In this document: piece after piece, positions 10,040 through 21,327 of the stretch
Layout of the letters: each line of letters starts with the position of its first letter
How positions within the stretch are numbered: position 1 is the stretch's first letter
DNA from: Taenia hydatigena
Taxonomy: Eukaryota > Platyhelminthes > Cestoda > Cyclophyllidea > Taeniidae
Reading direction: 5' to 3'
DNA: 64,000 bases
Assembly (NCBI GenBank): GCA_036345935.2
Contig: JADWOT020001649.1
Coordinates: 18,001 to 82,000, forward strand
The notes under the pieces: model-generated
What the model was told of the DNA's origin: nothing
Databases searched by the model: none
The model's input: only the letters and a program-made list of their open reading frames with translations
Made by a program: the position numbers and the translations under genes

Positions 10040-12287
10040 AGACGTACGAATAGGTCATTTTACACGCACCAGCACAGCACAGGTGAGTGTGAGTATCTCA
10101 TCTCCTACAGTGCGATTCTGAAAAATGTGTTTACTTACCCCCTGCATAAAAACCCGTATGTCCTCAAAGACTTGTACAAATATAGGCTCAACTTCCCGCA
10201 TCACTTTTGCCTTCTGCGCTCCACTTGCTACCTGACGAGCAGATGAAGCTGGTTAGACTAGTGCGATAAACGGTCACTACTTAACCCGTCTTCCCTGGTT
10301 CCTTCAAAAATGCAAATCTACCAGCATCGGAGCAGTCCGTTTCGCAGCACTTATGGTGATTGTAAGGCAATGTACCAACCAGAGTACCAAGACTTATTTT
10401 GACATTTTTTTCAGTCAGTCCCATCAAGGACTTGAATCTTTAGTTTGTCCGTTAAATTTTACAGAAACTGCAACTTTCTGCAACGCTGACCAACTTCTTG
10501 TTGCCACAACGACTACAGCTGCCATTGCGGTGTTTCCAATCGTGTGATATGCTACTCCCAGCCTGCCATCTCACCATAAGAAAATGCAAATAGGGTCGTA
10601 TTACAGCAAATCCAAGTGTATTAATATCTTTGACTGAAAGTATTTGAGTAGTAGATTTCAGCAATTTTCTCATCCTCACGAACCAGAACTCTGTCTAGTC
10701 ACACCCTCCATAGGCATTGTGAACCGCTCTCTTGTTTCCATTTCCACAGTCTCTCCTTTGAGTTATTCCACTTAGAATTTCAAGAATAATCCAGCCTCAT
10801 GTTAACTTATTGGCGGCTTTCAAAGACTGACCAGAGGGAAGTTTGACCGCGACCACCTTATCAGGCGATTACAAACGAATCTCTTTGCTTAAAGCCATTG
10901 CACTACTAAGATTTTGCTACATCGATCTGGGTTAGTACACATAAGGATGTCAGAAGTAAAAAGCTCGGCGTCGCTAACAGACTCCACCACGTTTATCTGG
11001 TTCACATAGAATTTATGCTATGTCTGAATATATGTGCATAATCCACCCCTTCAATCTCTCTCACCCTTCTCATTCGAACCGACCAAACTTTGGTAGATTC
11101 CAATTCACTGACACCTCCTTACGATTGCGGCTGGAGAACGTGGTGAGCAGAAGCAATGCAAAACACGTGAGCAGCTCTTCATTTTCTCCATTCACTTCAA
11201 TTTTTGTAACCTACCTTGCTTTGAGATAGATTATGCAGAACTAGAATTCGAAATAATGTAAAATTTGTTTTGCTTGGGCTCCGTTTGGTGTAAGTCTTCA
11301 ACCTTGATACGGTATGCTTGAACTGTACTGTCTACAACTCGAAATTCCATGTAACTATAAGAGCTATGCAGCGTTTGCACACATGTGTTAATTTTGACCA
11401 TTTCTGTGGTCTTCACTCTCACTTGTTCTAAAGCGGAACAAACTCACTTTGATCTGGTTGTAAGAACAGCAGAAGACATCTCTGTTGCCACCATGGTGGC
11501 CACATTTACCTAGGTCTCCCAAAACACATCCGCCTCGTTTACGGCCACCACACACGAGTGTCCCAGCCAAAAGAAGATGTTAGACAAAGCTGACCAACCG
11601 AATTTTAAAAATTGGCAGAAGAATGAGTTAAGCATTATTTAAAGTAACGTAACCTCTTCCAGTATCAAAGATGATGAAAATCGGCAGCGGGCTCAAAACT
11701 GCCAGTGTACTTAGGTGACACAGAATTCCACGCAAGCAGGATGGTGAGATGTACCGTTGTCGGTGGATGGCAGCTGTCAATTTCCTGTTACACAATGACA
11801 TAAACCAATGAAATTGTTTGACACGATGAGGGACAGGAGGTCGGTTGAGATAAGAACTTCAACAAACAATCAGTTTTCCTTTCAAGGAAGGAAAGCGATT
11901 TCCTTAGCTGAATAGACCAAAACGTTGGTGCACCACCTATTAAATTTTAGCCAAAGATTATTGAGAAGATTGCTTACTCTTTCTTTTGTTATCACAGAGA
12001 AGCGGGTCGTTTGCATGTTTGCCACACTTCCGACATCACCACATGGTTCGCTCCCTCTCCACGTCATCAGAAATTGTGAAAAAAATAATCCTGTTTCAAA
12101 TTCTCACCATGGTCATTCGTCTCATCATTAGCAGTCTTGTCCTCGACTCTGCTAGCAGCAGGTAGCCTTCGCCAACAGCGAATTGTCAAGTATGCGGAGC
12201 GGAAAGTGTTGGTCACATCGCATAACAAATATATCGCCAGGGGATTCCAAGGTAACGGATACGACAAAGCGCAAAGTCACTTGCAAC

Positions 12288-12509
12288 TTATTTTCCAATG
12301 TTAACATTACCAAGCGTAGTGCTTGAAAGGACAATTTTTGTTAAGTTTAATGCCTTGAGCCTAGCGGTGTGGACAACATCTCGTATATCCAAAGTGAATG
12401 CAAAATTCGACTCTACCTTACACATGTACTGACCATAAAGTCCAACTTTCAAACAATGCTTTAATTCGTCAATGGATTCGTCTTTTAAATCAAGGAATTC
12501 GTTTTCCAC
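12288..12509 (-). CDS. Exon-like frame, left-arm copy (acidic N-terminal part)
   Basis: Mirror of 29372-29593 on the right arm. The minus-strand frame begins VENEFLDLKDESIDELK directly after a CTTTTTAG acceptor and stops at TAA. See the right-arm copy for the description. Confidence 0.35.
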   Translation of the reverse strand: MENEFLDLKDESIDELKHCLKVGLYGQYMCKVESNFAFTLDIRDVVHTARLKALNLTKIVLSSTTLGNVNIGK

Positions 12510-12984
12510 CTAAAAAGCATTGTTTTTTAATTTTTGGAAACTTTGTGTATTTGCTTTGGAATAAGAGTGTGGATGGTTAGGACGCCGAATTAAGCTACGT
12601 GTCCCCTTATCCATCTGCTTTTATCACCAAAACTTCAGGGCGATTATTGTGTCCAGAGGTCTCCTTGACAATGGTGATGGCCTCCTGTGAGATTAACAGA
12701 CACTATCCCATCACAAACAGTTATTTAAAAGCAACTTTCTGCCAAATTTTCGCCATCATCACGACTAACACCTTTTTTAAATCTGTGTCAATTTCCTTGT
12801 CAACATGGTTCGATGCTAAAGGGAAAGACGAGAGGTCAATTCCAACATTGTCCTTAACCTCGGAAGAATTTGGTCGCTAATCGTGGGCTATAATGTCGGT
12901 ACAAGCCAGGCGCAGAGGAAGCATGATGCTGGCGGTCCAGAGAGGCAAGATTTATCCTTCGTTTTTAAAATAAACAAGGCGTTC

Positions 12985-13215
12985 TCAGAGATTGAATTTT
13001 TGCCTTTGATCATCTACTGAATTGGTTTCTAAGCACAAATTTTTGGTGTTCCAGCATTCAATCTGCTGCCGGTGCTGTCTTGTGTTATTGAGGCTCTCAT
13101 CCCTTTCTTCATTTTCAGCAATAACACCAAGAAGGGCCGCTTTGGCAGCCAATATACTCTGCACAATTTGGTCACCATTCTCTTTATCTGGGTTAGAGAA
13201 GAGGACATTTTGCAT
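12985..13215 (-). CDS. Coiled-coil-like exon, left-arm copy
   Basis: Mirror of 28666-28896. The frame contains DKENGDQIVQSILAAKAAL and ENEERDESLNNTRQHRQQ and ends QKFNL-stop. The high content of Glu, Asn, Gln and Arg with spaced aliphatics suggests a helical or coiled-coil segment. The product is not identified. Confidence 0.35.
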   Translation of the reverse strand: MQNVLFSNPDKENGDQIVQSILAAKAALLGVIAENEERDESLNNTRQHRQQIECWNTKNLCLETNSVDDQRQKFNL

Positions 13216-16200
13216 TGTGCATCATTTTTAGGACGTTTTAACCAATATTCTACAAAATTCCTTTAGCAGCAATCGGGTTACTTATCCAGCAGTGAAGGTG
13301 GTTCTTCAGAGTACATGTTGTCAGTCAGTAGGTGGAAGGTGAGGATTCTGAGTTCAGTGGAAGTTCAAAGTTCAAAGCAACTTAGCCCTGCAGGAGTGAA
13401 CATTGGACACCTCTTTGTCATTCGATCAATTTTTGCCGTCGTTAGAGTGCACACTCCTACTTCACCTTACCAAAATGATGGTTGAGGTGTGTGGTCCCAG
13501 CGACTGATTGATCCTCTTCACCACAAAGGAGGCAAAGTACTAGAATAGTTGATTGATCGTCTCGCTGCTAAGTCATTTTGAATCGCTCTATGCTGAAATA
13601 GGAACGCAGTTCCAATTCACTGCTAGAATGCATGGACTCGGTTTCATTTCCACGGCTTTCGCTGTGAGCTAATATTGTCACCACCAAACAAGTTTTCAGG
13701 GTGCATTCTTGGTGGTTAGGGCTGGCTGTCGCGTTGTTTTCTTGAAATCCTTTTCAAAATTAACCACAGAGCAGAACATGCTGTTGTGAATAAGCTACTT
13801 ACAAAGATTCTTTGGATAAACACGAACCCGCAAATTGGGAAGGCAGTTAATGGACCTCGCATTAATGTGGCATCAAAGCAACAGCAACAACAGTCATAAT
13901 GTGTGCCAGCAATGGGATCTTGCCACACATGCCCATATGGCACCTCAGGTGATGATACCGGTTTGCTACTAATTGGATTTTATTAGTTTCACTCTGAATG
14001 CTTTATGAAATAGGACGATTTGTAATCCTGGTGTATGGTAGCTTTACCGCCCTATTTATAGTTTGATGAAATTTTTCAGTGACCCATAGTGGCTTTGCAC
14101 CACAAACATTACGGAATAACTGATTGAACATTTTGTCTAAACAAGTCAAAAGGTCATGAGCAGGAGGCAATGTCAGATCCCCTCAAAAAGTTCGTAAGTA
14201 TGTGAATGATAATGGCTAGAAGGTGGAGTTTGAATTCCAGACTTACCGGCTTTGTACGCAGGAAATCATTTACGATAAATGTTAGTTGTGAGGAGTGCAG
14301 CAACACCCCATAGCGAAGTTAACGTCGTCATCTAGAGCATCCCAGGTCGCACTTCATCAGAGTAAGGTAACTGCATCTCCTTGCCATTTCCTCCCCTACA
14401 TTACACCTTCTTTCTTAGCCAGTTGTGGATGGGATGCAAATGCGTTGTGCGACGTTAAAATCGACCGCAGAGTAAGAGATTGGAACAGCCCTGCTTCTCC
14501 AACGCCTAAACATGGTTGCCTGATGGCATTGAAGAAAGGCTAATGTTTGCAATTCGAACATACAAAACCTGTCAAGTGTTGGTGGAAACCACACCTTCAA
14601 AATTCCACCAAAACTCTTGAGAAGTCACGTGCTTTGAAGCGAACCGGCACCGTTTTTTTAGGTTATGCCAACTTTAGGCAAAATATTGTAATCCCAAGCA
14701 TGCATTCATTTAGATATCCTCACTTGTTTTACTTTAGGAGGTGTGAATAGGAAAGTGCAAAGCCGAACTTCACTGAGCTTAAGCTATCACACTCATTTTG
14801 AAGACTTAAGCGTGATTGACTCATTAGGTAACATTCGGGATTCTGTCGGCGCACGCTACTACCGAAGTCAAGAGGGTCGAGCTGGCGCGTAGCTGTGACT
14901 TGTACACACAGTTCTTAGAAGGCGGGACATCGAAAACCACTCCTAATACTTCATTCAACTTTAATGATGCGAGTTAACATGCAATGCCAGTTTGGAATCG
15001 AAACTAATAGTTATCAAGGTATTTTGCAAGCGAATCCTTATAGTTTTCGTGACATTGCGTGAGTAGCTAAGCGATAGCAGAATAAACTGAGTCTGTTTGT
15101 CCATCTTTGTCCAAAAGTAAACATTAATTTCGGGCGACAGCAAAAACCATGGAGACATCAGCAAAAGATCATGTAGGAGCCATGAAAGGCATTTCATACA
15201 CGATCAGCATCGGCTGTGCATTCGCAAAGCATGAGATCTTTACCGACTCAAAACTACCTGTTAATTCTTTTTGCATCCACCTTACAACTCACCCTTACTG
15301 TCGCTGTGTTGATCGGCAAGGCGGTGCCGAGGCTAAAGACAGATCGTTCCGATGTACCAAGGCTTTGCAAAGTCGAAGCAGTAGCCGCGAATAAGGATGA
15401 GAACAAAGCGCCTAAAAAAGTAGTGGAGGCGAGGCTGTTTTCATGACAAATAGGTTGCGTCCCCTTCCAGCAATTTATAAATTTGTCCACTGCCATAACA
15501 CTAGAAAAACCTAATGTTCCTCATGTCTTAAGATCACTCGTTTTCGCCATTGACCACTCGCCTCTGCTTAATGCCATGGCACTACATTCTATAAAATGAT
15601 TGAACTGGTCTGCATTACCCCATCTCTATGCAATGCTATAAAGTTAAGTATCACAATGCTGCGTCGCGAACAACATTATAGTGATTAAGTTCACAAGACC
15701 AGAAGTTAGCATTTTGCTGCTATGGTAAGCCGAAGAGAGGATTATATCAAGTGCATTTCTTCCTAAGAATTCTCTCTAATAGAGCTGGTTCAGAAATTCC
15801 TCATAGCATAACCAAGCAACTGCAGGGACAGCACAATACCGAATCGTGCAATCAAATAGAAATTCCTTCAGTGCGTGATTAACACGGAATAAGAGCGAGG
15901 AGGAAGAAGTAAGGTAGGGAAGGTGGAGGCAGCCACAAACACATACTGGGTCAAAATATATGGCCCATCCAGCACTATTCATTCAAAGCATAAAACGTAA
16001 AAGGAAATCGCTGTCTTGACGAATCAATCGGTGAAACCTGTCACAAAGTGAACACCTACATTAGTCCTCCAAAGAGTTCTGCACCTTAGAATAACGACCG
16101 CAAACAGTCGAAATCATCATCAACCGCGGGAGCAGCAGCAGAAGTTTGCAAAAACGAGTATCCGGTTTGTGTCACTTCTCTTAAAGTCTGCATTTCCTTA

Positions 16201-16949
16201 GTCTTCTTTTATGAATTCCATTCTCTTAGCCACTTATTTTTTTCCCTTTCCACGCTGTAGCAGCCATTCCACGGTACTGTCTCCCATAGTTGTAATGCGA
16301 CGAAATTAATCGCCATCCCGTCATTCTACCTCTGCCATCTCTAAAACAAAGATAAATTAGGCTTGTGAATCCCAGTGCTACATTTACGCGCAGTTAAAGC
16401 ACGCAATTAAATATAAGTTAGCGCAGATGTACCGCTTGTGCATTGCAGCCAACCTCTTGATTTCTTCAAGATCACCCAATGTCCTTCGGCGCGCGTCACG
16501 CCTGCATTCGTTCAATCATTCGCTCACACAACTCGTGCTAAACGTAACAAACACTTTGCCGAGCTTTTGCAATGCAATTCCTTAACAGCGAATAGAGACG
16601 GTGGTGCATTCGGATGATAAAACGGAATTATTTCCTATTCACAAAATCGACGTCTTCTAAAAACAAAGCAAGCTTATTGATCAACGAGTTTATGTGAGGT
16701 GACTAAGATGGAATTTATGCTCTGAGTTCTGGGCAAAGAATGGAAAAGGCTTCAAGGTAAATTGGCTGGTTCTAGTATGGGTAAATAGGGCGACTTTTAT
16801 AAGTATGTAAAAGCTTGAGTGTGACATTCATGAAAGTCAAAGTTCTTTCATCAAGTCAATTCCCTTCATATTTTACTTAGTCTAACAGCTAGATGGGGGC
16901 AAGCGAATCATTTTGGGAACAGATAGGAGCAAGACCAAAAAAATAAGGC

Positions 16950-17350
16950 TTGCTGCATCACAGCACTGTGCAAAGTCATCCAATCGTACCATCTCACTTT
17001 AATTCCTGCGGCTTTATTCACTCTACCTCCTCCTTATTCATTCCTTTGTCTCTTTCAGCTGAGTAATCATGCTACTCCGCTCCCACCAAAGAAATGCATT
17101 CATCGTCACCGCCTATCCATTGGGTTTAGCGGCTGATTTCTCAATTTTACAGTGTCACTTCGCCTTAAATGTCGACAAGTCGAAGAATAGCGCATAATCT
17201 CCACACATTGTCCGTTTCCAAACCTTTTTTTCTCATCGTTGAGCCTTCCCACTTTTACACTTACTACTTTTTACGTCTCTTTCTCTATCTCAATCATCCC
17301 TTTGTCTCTTTTAGCTGAGCATTAATGTAACTTTGCCCCTATAGAAGAAA
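16950..17350 (+). repeat. Internal duplicated block inside the arm
   Basis: Two direct units offset by roughly 255 bp share CCTTTGTCTCTTTCAGCTGAG (17043) and CCTTTGTCTCTTTTAGCTGAG (17299). A related block lies in reverse orientation at about 19060-19140 and another at about 56590-56740. The mirror in the right arm is about 24530-24932. This is an old interspersed repeat carried along with the palindrome, with no coding evidence. Confidence 0.55.
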
Positions 17351-18399
17351 CGAATGGATCACTACTGCAAATTGCAATGTAAGATAACAATTTCCGCAAG
17401 AAAAGTATCAGGGATAGGCATCAAAGCAGTTGTGAACTTCAGCGGTAATACACCGATTTCTGAATAAATTTTTTGCCCTGCACCACGCATTCTGTGCCAC
17501 GCTTGCTTTTATTGTCTTCTGGTTGGTGCGATGTCACACGATGCTGGTGAGTAGGTCAACACACCAAAATGACAGAAGAGTCGAAGGCGGAAGTTTGTGC
17601 AACGATTATGGTCAAATTTGGGAATTGAATTGTAGTGTTCAGGGTGTAAGTAATTTGAAGCAGTGAATGCTGGTGTTTCGAGCCACCAATATTTGGGAGC
17701 ATGGGAATGCATGCTGGAGTTAGCAGACCTCATCATATTCGGTAGATCAGAGGTATTTCAGGGCTGGCACGCAAAACGGCATGCTGGGAGATCAACAGTG
17801 TCTGCTTGACTTGGATGTAGACCTTCTCATTGACAAGGTAACTTAAGCGGTCTGCGTATCGTTCCCATTTCAATATCGTTAGTTAACTCGAAGTGGCGAA
17901 GTGGATGATTGGAATGCGCCGTAGCTCTTTGGTTGGTACTTCCACAATAGTTGAAGAGTGAGTCCGCCATCTCGTTTGCCGCCTATTGCTTGCAGTGCAT
18001 CGATTTGATTGACGGACAACGTTGTTCCGCACCCTCACAGCCAGCAGGAAATAATGGCGACACAAGGGACATCTGCTTTTCACTAGTGTGAGGGCCTATG
18101 CCAGTTTTATAAGTCGCGTCATCTTCACACCAAAAAAGGGGAAAATAGAAACCAAGAATTAACAATAATCCAGGTTGAGCTATGCTAAAAGGGGAGCTGG
18201 TTTTAGCAAAGCGTGAGTGAGACAAACCAAGTCCAGTCCGTACTGGCCTGACTTAGGCGATCGTCTTTTCATCATTGTACCATGTCATAATTTGGAGTAA
18301 GAGTAGTATAGATAGGAAATAGAATTACAAATATGGCACTAAGAGTCGATGTGATTGGAGGAGGAGGAAGGGTAGTGACTGATAATTGATCCAAACGAA

Positions 18400-20046
18400 A
18401 ATAAACGAAGGCAAGGAAATAGATGCAGAGTGTGCGCACCCCCTTTTGTCTTTGGTCTAATGTGGTGGGCATACACGGTGGGACATAACGCAAGGCGCAG
18501 TGCGCGAGAGCATATTGCAGCGTAGTAGGAGACACAGGAGCCACTCAGCAAAGGTGTGTTAGAGTAGGGCATGAGAAAGGAGGCGTTGACAAGAGAGCTC
18601 CTTTCTACCCATTTTGAATCCGTCATCAGGCCTTCTTCTTAAGTGTGTGACTCGCTACTTAATGCCTACGTAAAAGAAAGATGCTGACGTAAAAGGCGTG
18701 TCTGAGGATGTGGCATGCACGATAGATGAGATAGCTCTGTTTACTCCTATCTTTCCTATTTAATCCACACCTGTCATTACCTGGCATAGGCAGTGGGGCA
18801 TGCATAGTGAGCTAGTTATAATTACCGTAATAGACCTTCAGATACGGATGTTTGAGACATGAATAGTTTATATGGCACAGTAAATGTAGTGTAGAGTAAA
18901 AATCTATTGAGGGGTCGATAATTTGGTCCTAGAGACTGCTCTTGAGAAAACAAAGGTGCGTGTTATAAGCCCATCCCTGATTTGATGTCAAAACGAATTG
19001 GTAACCCTACACTACTATTGGCAATCGTGCTTATAGCTAGACTCCAATAGGTGCAAAGTTACGTAAACAATTAGCTGGAGGAGACAAGGATTGGAAATGG
19101 ACGCAGTAGGATGACTTGACAGTGCTGTGGTGCATCGTGCCCTAGTACTTTTCGTTTTACATCCATTCCTAAACTGGTCTAGTTGTCTATTCAGCCGAAA
19201 AGGTGGCTAGGCAAAGTTTAATTTATTTGCCCTTATGAAGCAAATTTAGGTGTTTTAGATCAGAGCATTCGTAGCACCTAGGGACAATCGTGTCCCACGC
19301 GATTTGTATTAAGGAGCATATTATATAATGCTGTTAAAGCACGCACAAATTAAAAAAGAAAAAGGAAAGGATAATCAGAGAGAGGAGGGAAATCAGCCTC
19401 CGTTTCCTCGTTATCTATCTGCTTTTATTTCCGAGATAAAGAGGGTTGCAGTAGAGGAAAGGATGGAAAGATCATAAGTGAAAGGAAAAATAAAGCAGAA
19501 AGGAAATGCTGGTGAACGGCAGAATGGTGGGAATGCCGCTGTAAATCATGATAAATAATGAGGGACTATACAACGCGGAGAAGAGCATGTTAAATGGCAT
19601 GCTTTGTGATTGACTTCTTTGAATCTGACGCGTGTGATCGGCTAAAGGCACATGTCTCGTGGTGTCTCTCGGTGCCATCTGACGTACGCTTTTGATAGCA
19701 TAGCTTGTGCGTGGTTTTGTTGGGGCAGACATTACTTGCCTTAATGCCTCATAACTTGGTCGAACTTGGTGCAGTGTAGGGCATGCAAAGGAGGCGGAGG
19801 AGATGAAGAAGAGCCACCGATGCTAATGCGCTCCAAATTAAATGCGCTGCCAATTCTAGACTGCTTGTCCTCGAAGTTTTGCACTTGGTGTTGCCTTTTG
19901 CGACTGAAGCTCTTCTGGTGATTAAAACAGTTTAATCAACACGAGGTATGATTGAGTAACGAAAGTGGCCAATCGCTTATAAAGATTGCGATAAAGCTAG
20001 CGATGATGAATTTCGAGCCAATTGTCATCTTGCACCAGGATCAACA
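18400..20046 (+). repeat. Inner-arm block with diverged relative at 55988-57660
   Basis: The inner part of the arm aligns in order with 56.0-57.66 kb. Anchors are GAGAAAGGAGGCG near 18573/56265, GATAGATGAGA near 18720/56431, TGCAAAGGAGG near 19785/57430, GCGCTGCC near 19838/57490 and TTGTCATCTTGCACCAGGA at the end, matched by TTGTTGTCTTGCACCAGGG near 57630. The homology runs right up to the inner palindrome boundary. The mirror copy occupies 21836-23480. Confidence 0.65.
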
Positions 20047-20336
20047 CACTAAGCAGTCGCATCTTAAGTCCTGTTGATTCTCAAGTAATTAAAAGGTCAG
20101 TACTGAGTTAGGGAACGTCTCAGTGCACGACTCGCATCCAAGAGATCATGTGTGCTAAGAGGGCATAAACCAGCCAAAACGAAACCCGAAACCACTGTAC
20201 TTATGGCCGTACATATTGGATTAAGGTCATAAAGGCCAACTTCTGCACAATCGATGGTGAGACAAGTTACTTGCAGTAGGAAAGCTCTCGATGATAATAG
20301 AACGTTTCTTTCCAACTTAATTATCACCGGGTCTAG

Positions 20337-20356
20337 CGGTACGGTACGGTACGGTT
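20337..20356. repeat. (CGGTA)3 plus CGGTT pentamer run
   Basis: There are three exact CGGTA units and one CGGTT in the spacer, about 270 bp upstream of the promoter of the Trp-rich gene. Confidence 0.9.
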
Positions 20357-20594
20357 CGATACTGGCCTGTGCTTTATGACCTCTACATTGGCAAGTCCAT
20401 CACCATTCATAGAACATTGCCAAATTTCTATGTTGAGAAGTCACATGCAACTCACAGTCTAGACGACACCTGAAATATCAGCTGAGAGCGTTGGCATCAC
20501 GAGAGCATCGATGGCGATCGGCAAGCACGAGTGTAGAGCTTTAAGTACAGTGAGCACGAGGGTAACACGAGATAATTAGGGACAAGGCGACTGG

Positions 20595-20629
20595 TATATA
20601 AGTGGGCACACCTCAGCTCGCAAGTCAGT
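20595..20629 (+). promoter_or_regulatory. TATA box plus TCAGT initiator core promoter
   Basis: TATATAAG at 20595-20602 is followed by TCAGT at 20625-20629. The first T of the TATA box is 32 bp before the initiator A at 20627, the canonical spacing for arthropod-type RNA polymerase II promoters and usual for metazoan TATA promoters. A start at 20627 would give a 27-nt leader before the ATG at 20654. This compact architecture is typical of small, strongly and tissue-specifically expressed genes such as cuticle, eggshell or secreted-peptide genes. The assignment rests on motif and spacing only. Confidence 0.7.
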
Positions 20630-20653
20630 ATCAAGGAAAGCAGAGACAGAGAA

Positions 20654-20863
20654 ATGGTGTGGGGAGGTTGGCCATGCTCGTATCCGTGGAAGTGGGCACC
20701 GTGGGGAGAGTTTGAGAAGGGTTCGCAATGTGGACAGAAGTGGGCATTGTGGTCTGTGCAGAAGCCGCAATGGTGGTCGCCGTGTGAGTGGCCGTGTGAG
20801 AAGAAGCCGCAATGGTGGTCGCCGTGTGAACAACCGTGGGGATGGTCGCAGCAATGGTGGTAA
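20654..20863 (+). CDS. Intronless tryptophan-rich 69-residue protein
   Basis: ATG at 20654 (context GAGAAATGG) opens a frame to TAA at 20861-20863. The 69-residue product has 16 Trp (23%), 5 Cys and many Pro, Gln and Lys. The second half contains KPQWWSPCEWPCEK and KPQWWSPCEQPWGW, a 14-residue repeat encoded by a 42-bp tandem period; looser WPC/PWKW units occur before it. There is no signal peptide or membrane helix in this frame. Its start lies just downstream of a TATA/initiator promoter. I know no family that matches. Repeated aromatic/Cys/Pro motifs suggest a structural, cross-linked or membrane-active peptide, which is inference. Other frames over the same DNA are Arg/Gly-rich (+) and His-rich (-); the promoter favours the Trp frame but does not prove it. 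Confidence 0.55.
   Translation: MVWGGWPCSYPWKWAPWGEFEKGSQCGQKWALWSVQKPQWWSPCEWPCEKKPQWWSPCEQPWGWSQQWW
20760..20829 (+). repeat. 42-bp-period tandem repeat inside the Trp-rich frame
   Basis: A 27-bp segment starting GAAGCCGCAATGGTGG is perfectly repeated at 20761-20787 and 20803-20829. The period of 42 is a multiple of three and keeps the frame. Exact identity points to a recent in-frame expansion. Confidence 0.9.
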
Positions 20864-21321
20864 GCATCAACCACCACCGAGGTTGTGCCTACACCGATAC
20901 TTGTGAAGACGCCTCCACGTGCCATGGAGGTGAAGGAGCTAGTCAGCGGTGTACATGCCCTCCTCTACTTCTCCCTTGTTTTGAGCGCACAACTACCGCT
21001 ATTATTTCTGTATATCGCTTGCGACTTCCTAATTATTGATTAGACATCATTGCTTCAACTTACACCGAACTTTCCTTTGGCATTTTCTAGTTGGGTATGC
21101 AAGATGAATTAGCGAATAGAAGTTCTGCTATTGTTTTCTCCTAGAGGCCTTATTGCATGGTCGGATAAAAATGCTGCCACATTCATTATTTCCTTTATTT
21201 TTCCTTGACTTGCATAAGTACAGCCCTTGATTTCTGCCACTTCTAATGTTGGATGAAATGATTGGAGAGTGAAAATGCTATGCCTTTATCCTAGAGTAGA
21301 TTTGGGGTATGGTTATGGTTG

Positions 21322-21327
21322 AATAAA
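21322..21327 (+). terminator. Candidate poly(A) signal
   Basis: This AATAAA is the first clear + strand poly(A) hexamer I found after the Trp-rich frame. It would imply a 3' untranslated region of roughly 480 nt, long for such a small gene. The link is tentative. Confidence 0.3.

Larger units (their letters stand above)
8866..20046 (+). repeat. Left arm of giant palindrome (11,181 bp)
   Basis: Base i of this arm pairs with base 41882-i of the right arm (41881-i below the indel at 14564-14567). The outer end is sharp: 8865 C does not match 33016, while 8866 matches 33015. The inner end is at 20046/21836. Differences I located in the left arm are substitutions at 9048, 9056, 9116, 9929, 12548, 13510, 16614 and 17462, plus a four-versus-three A run at 14564-14567. 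I did not align every base, so more may exist. The arm carries several exon-like frames and internally repeated blocks. Such identity implies recent origin or continuing arm-to-arm gene conversion. Confidence 0.98.

Noticed and set aside
20497..20925. The 142-codon His-rich minus-strand frame as the main gene of the spacer
   Set aside because: It is the complement of the Trp-rich repeat. The TATA/initiator pair and ATG are on the plus strand, and I found no comparable promoter for the minus strand.
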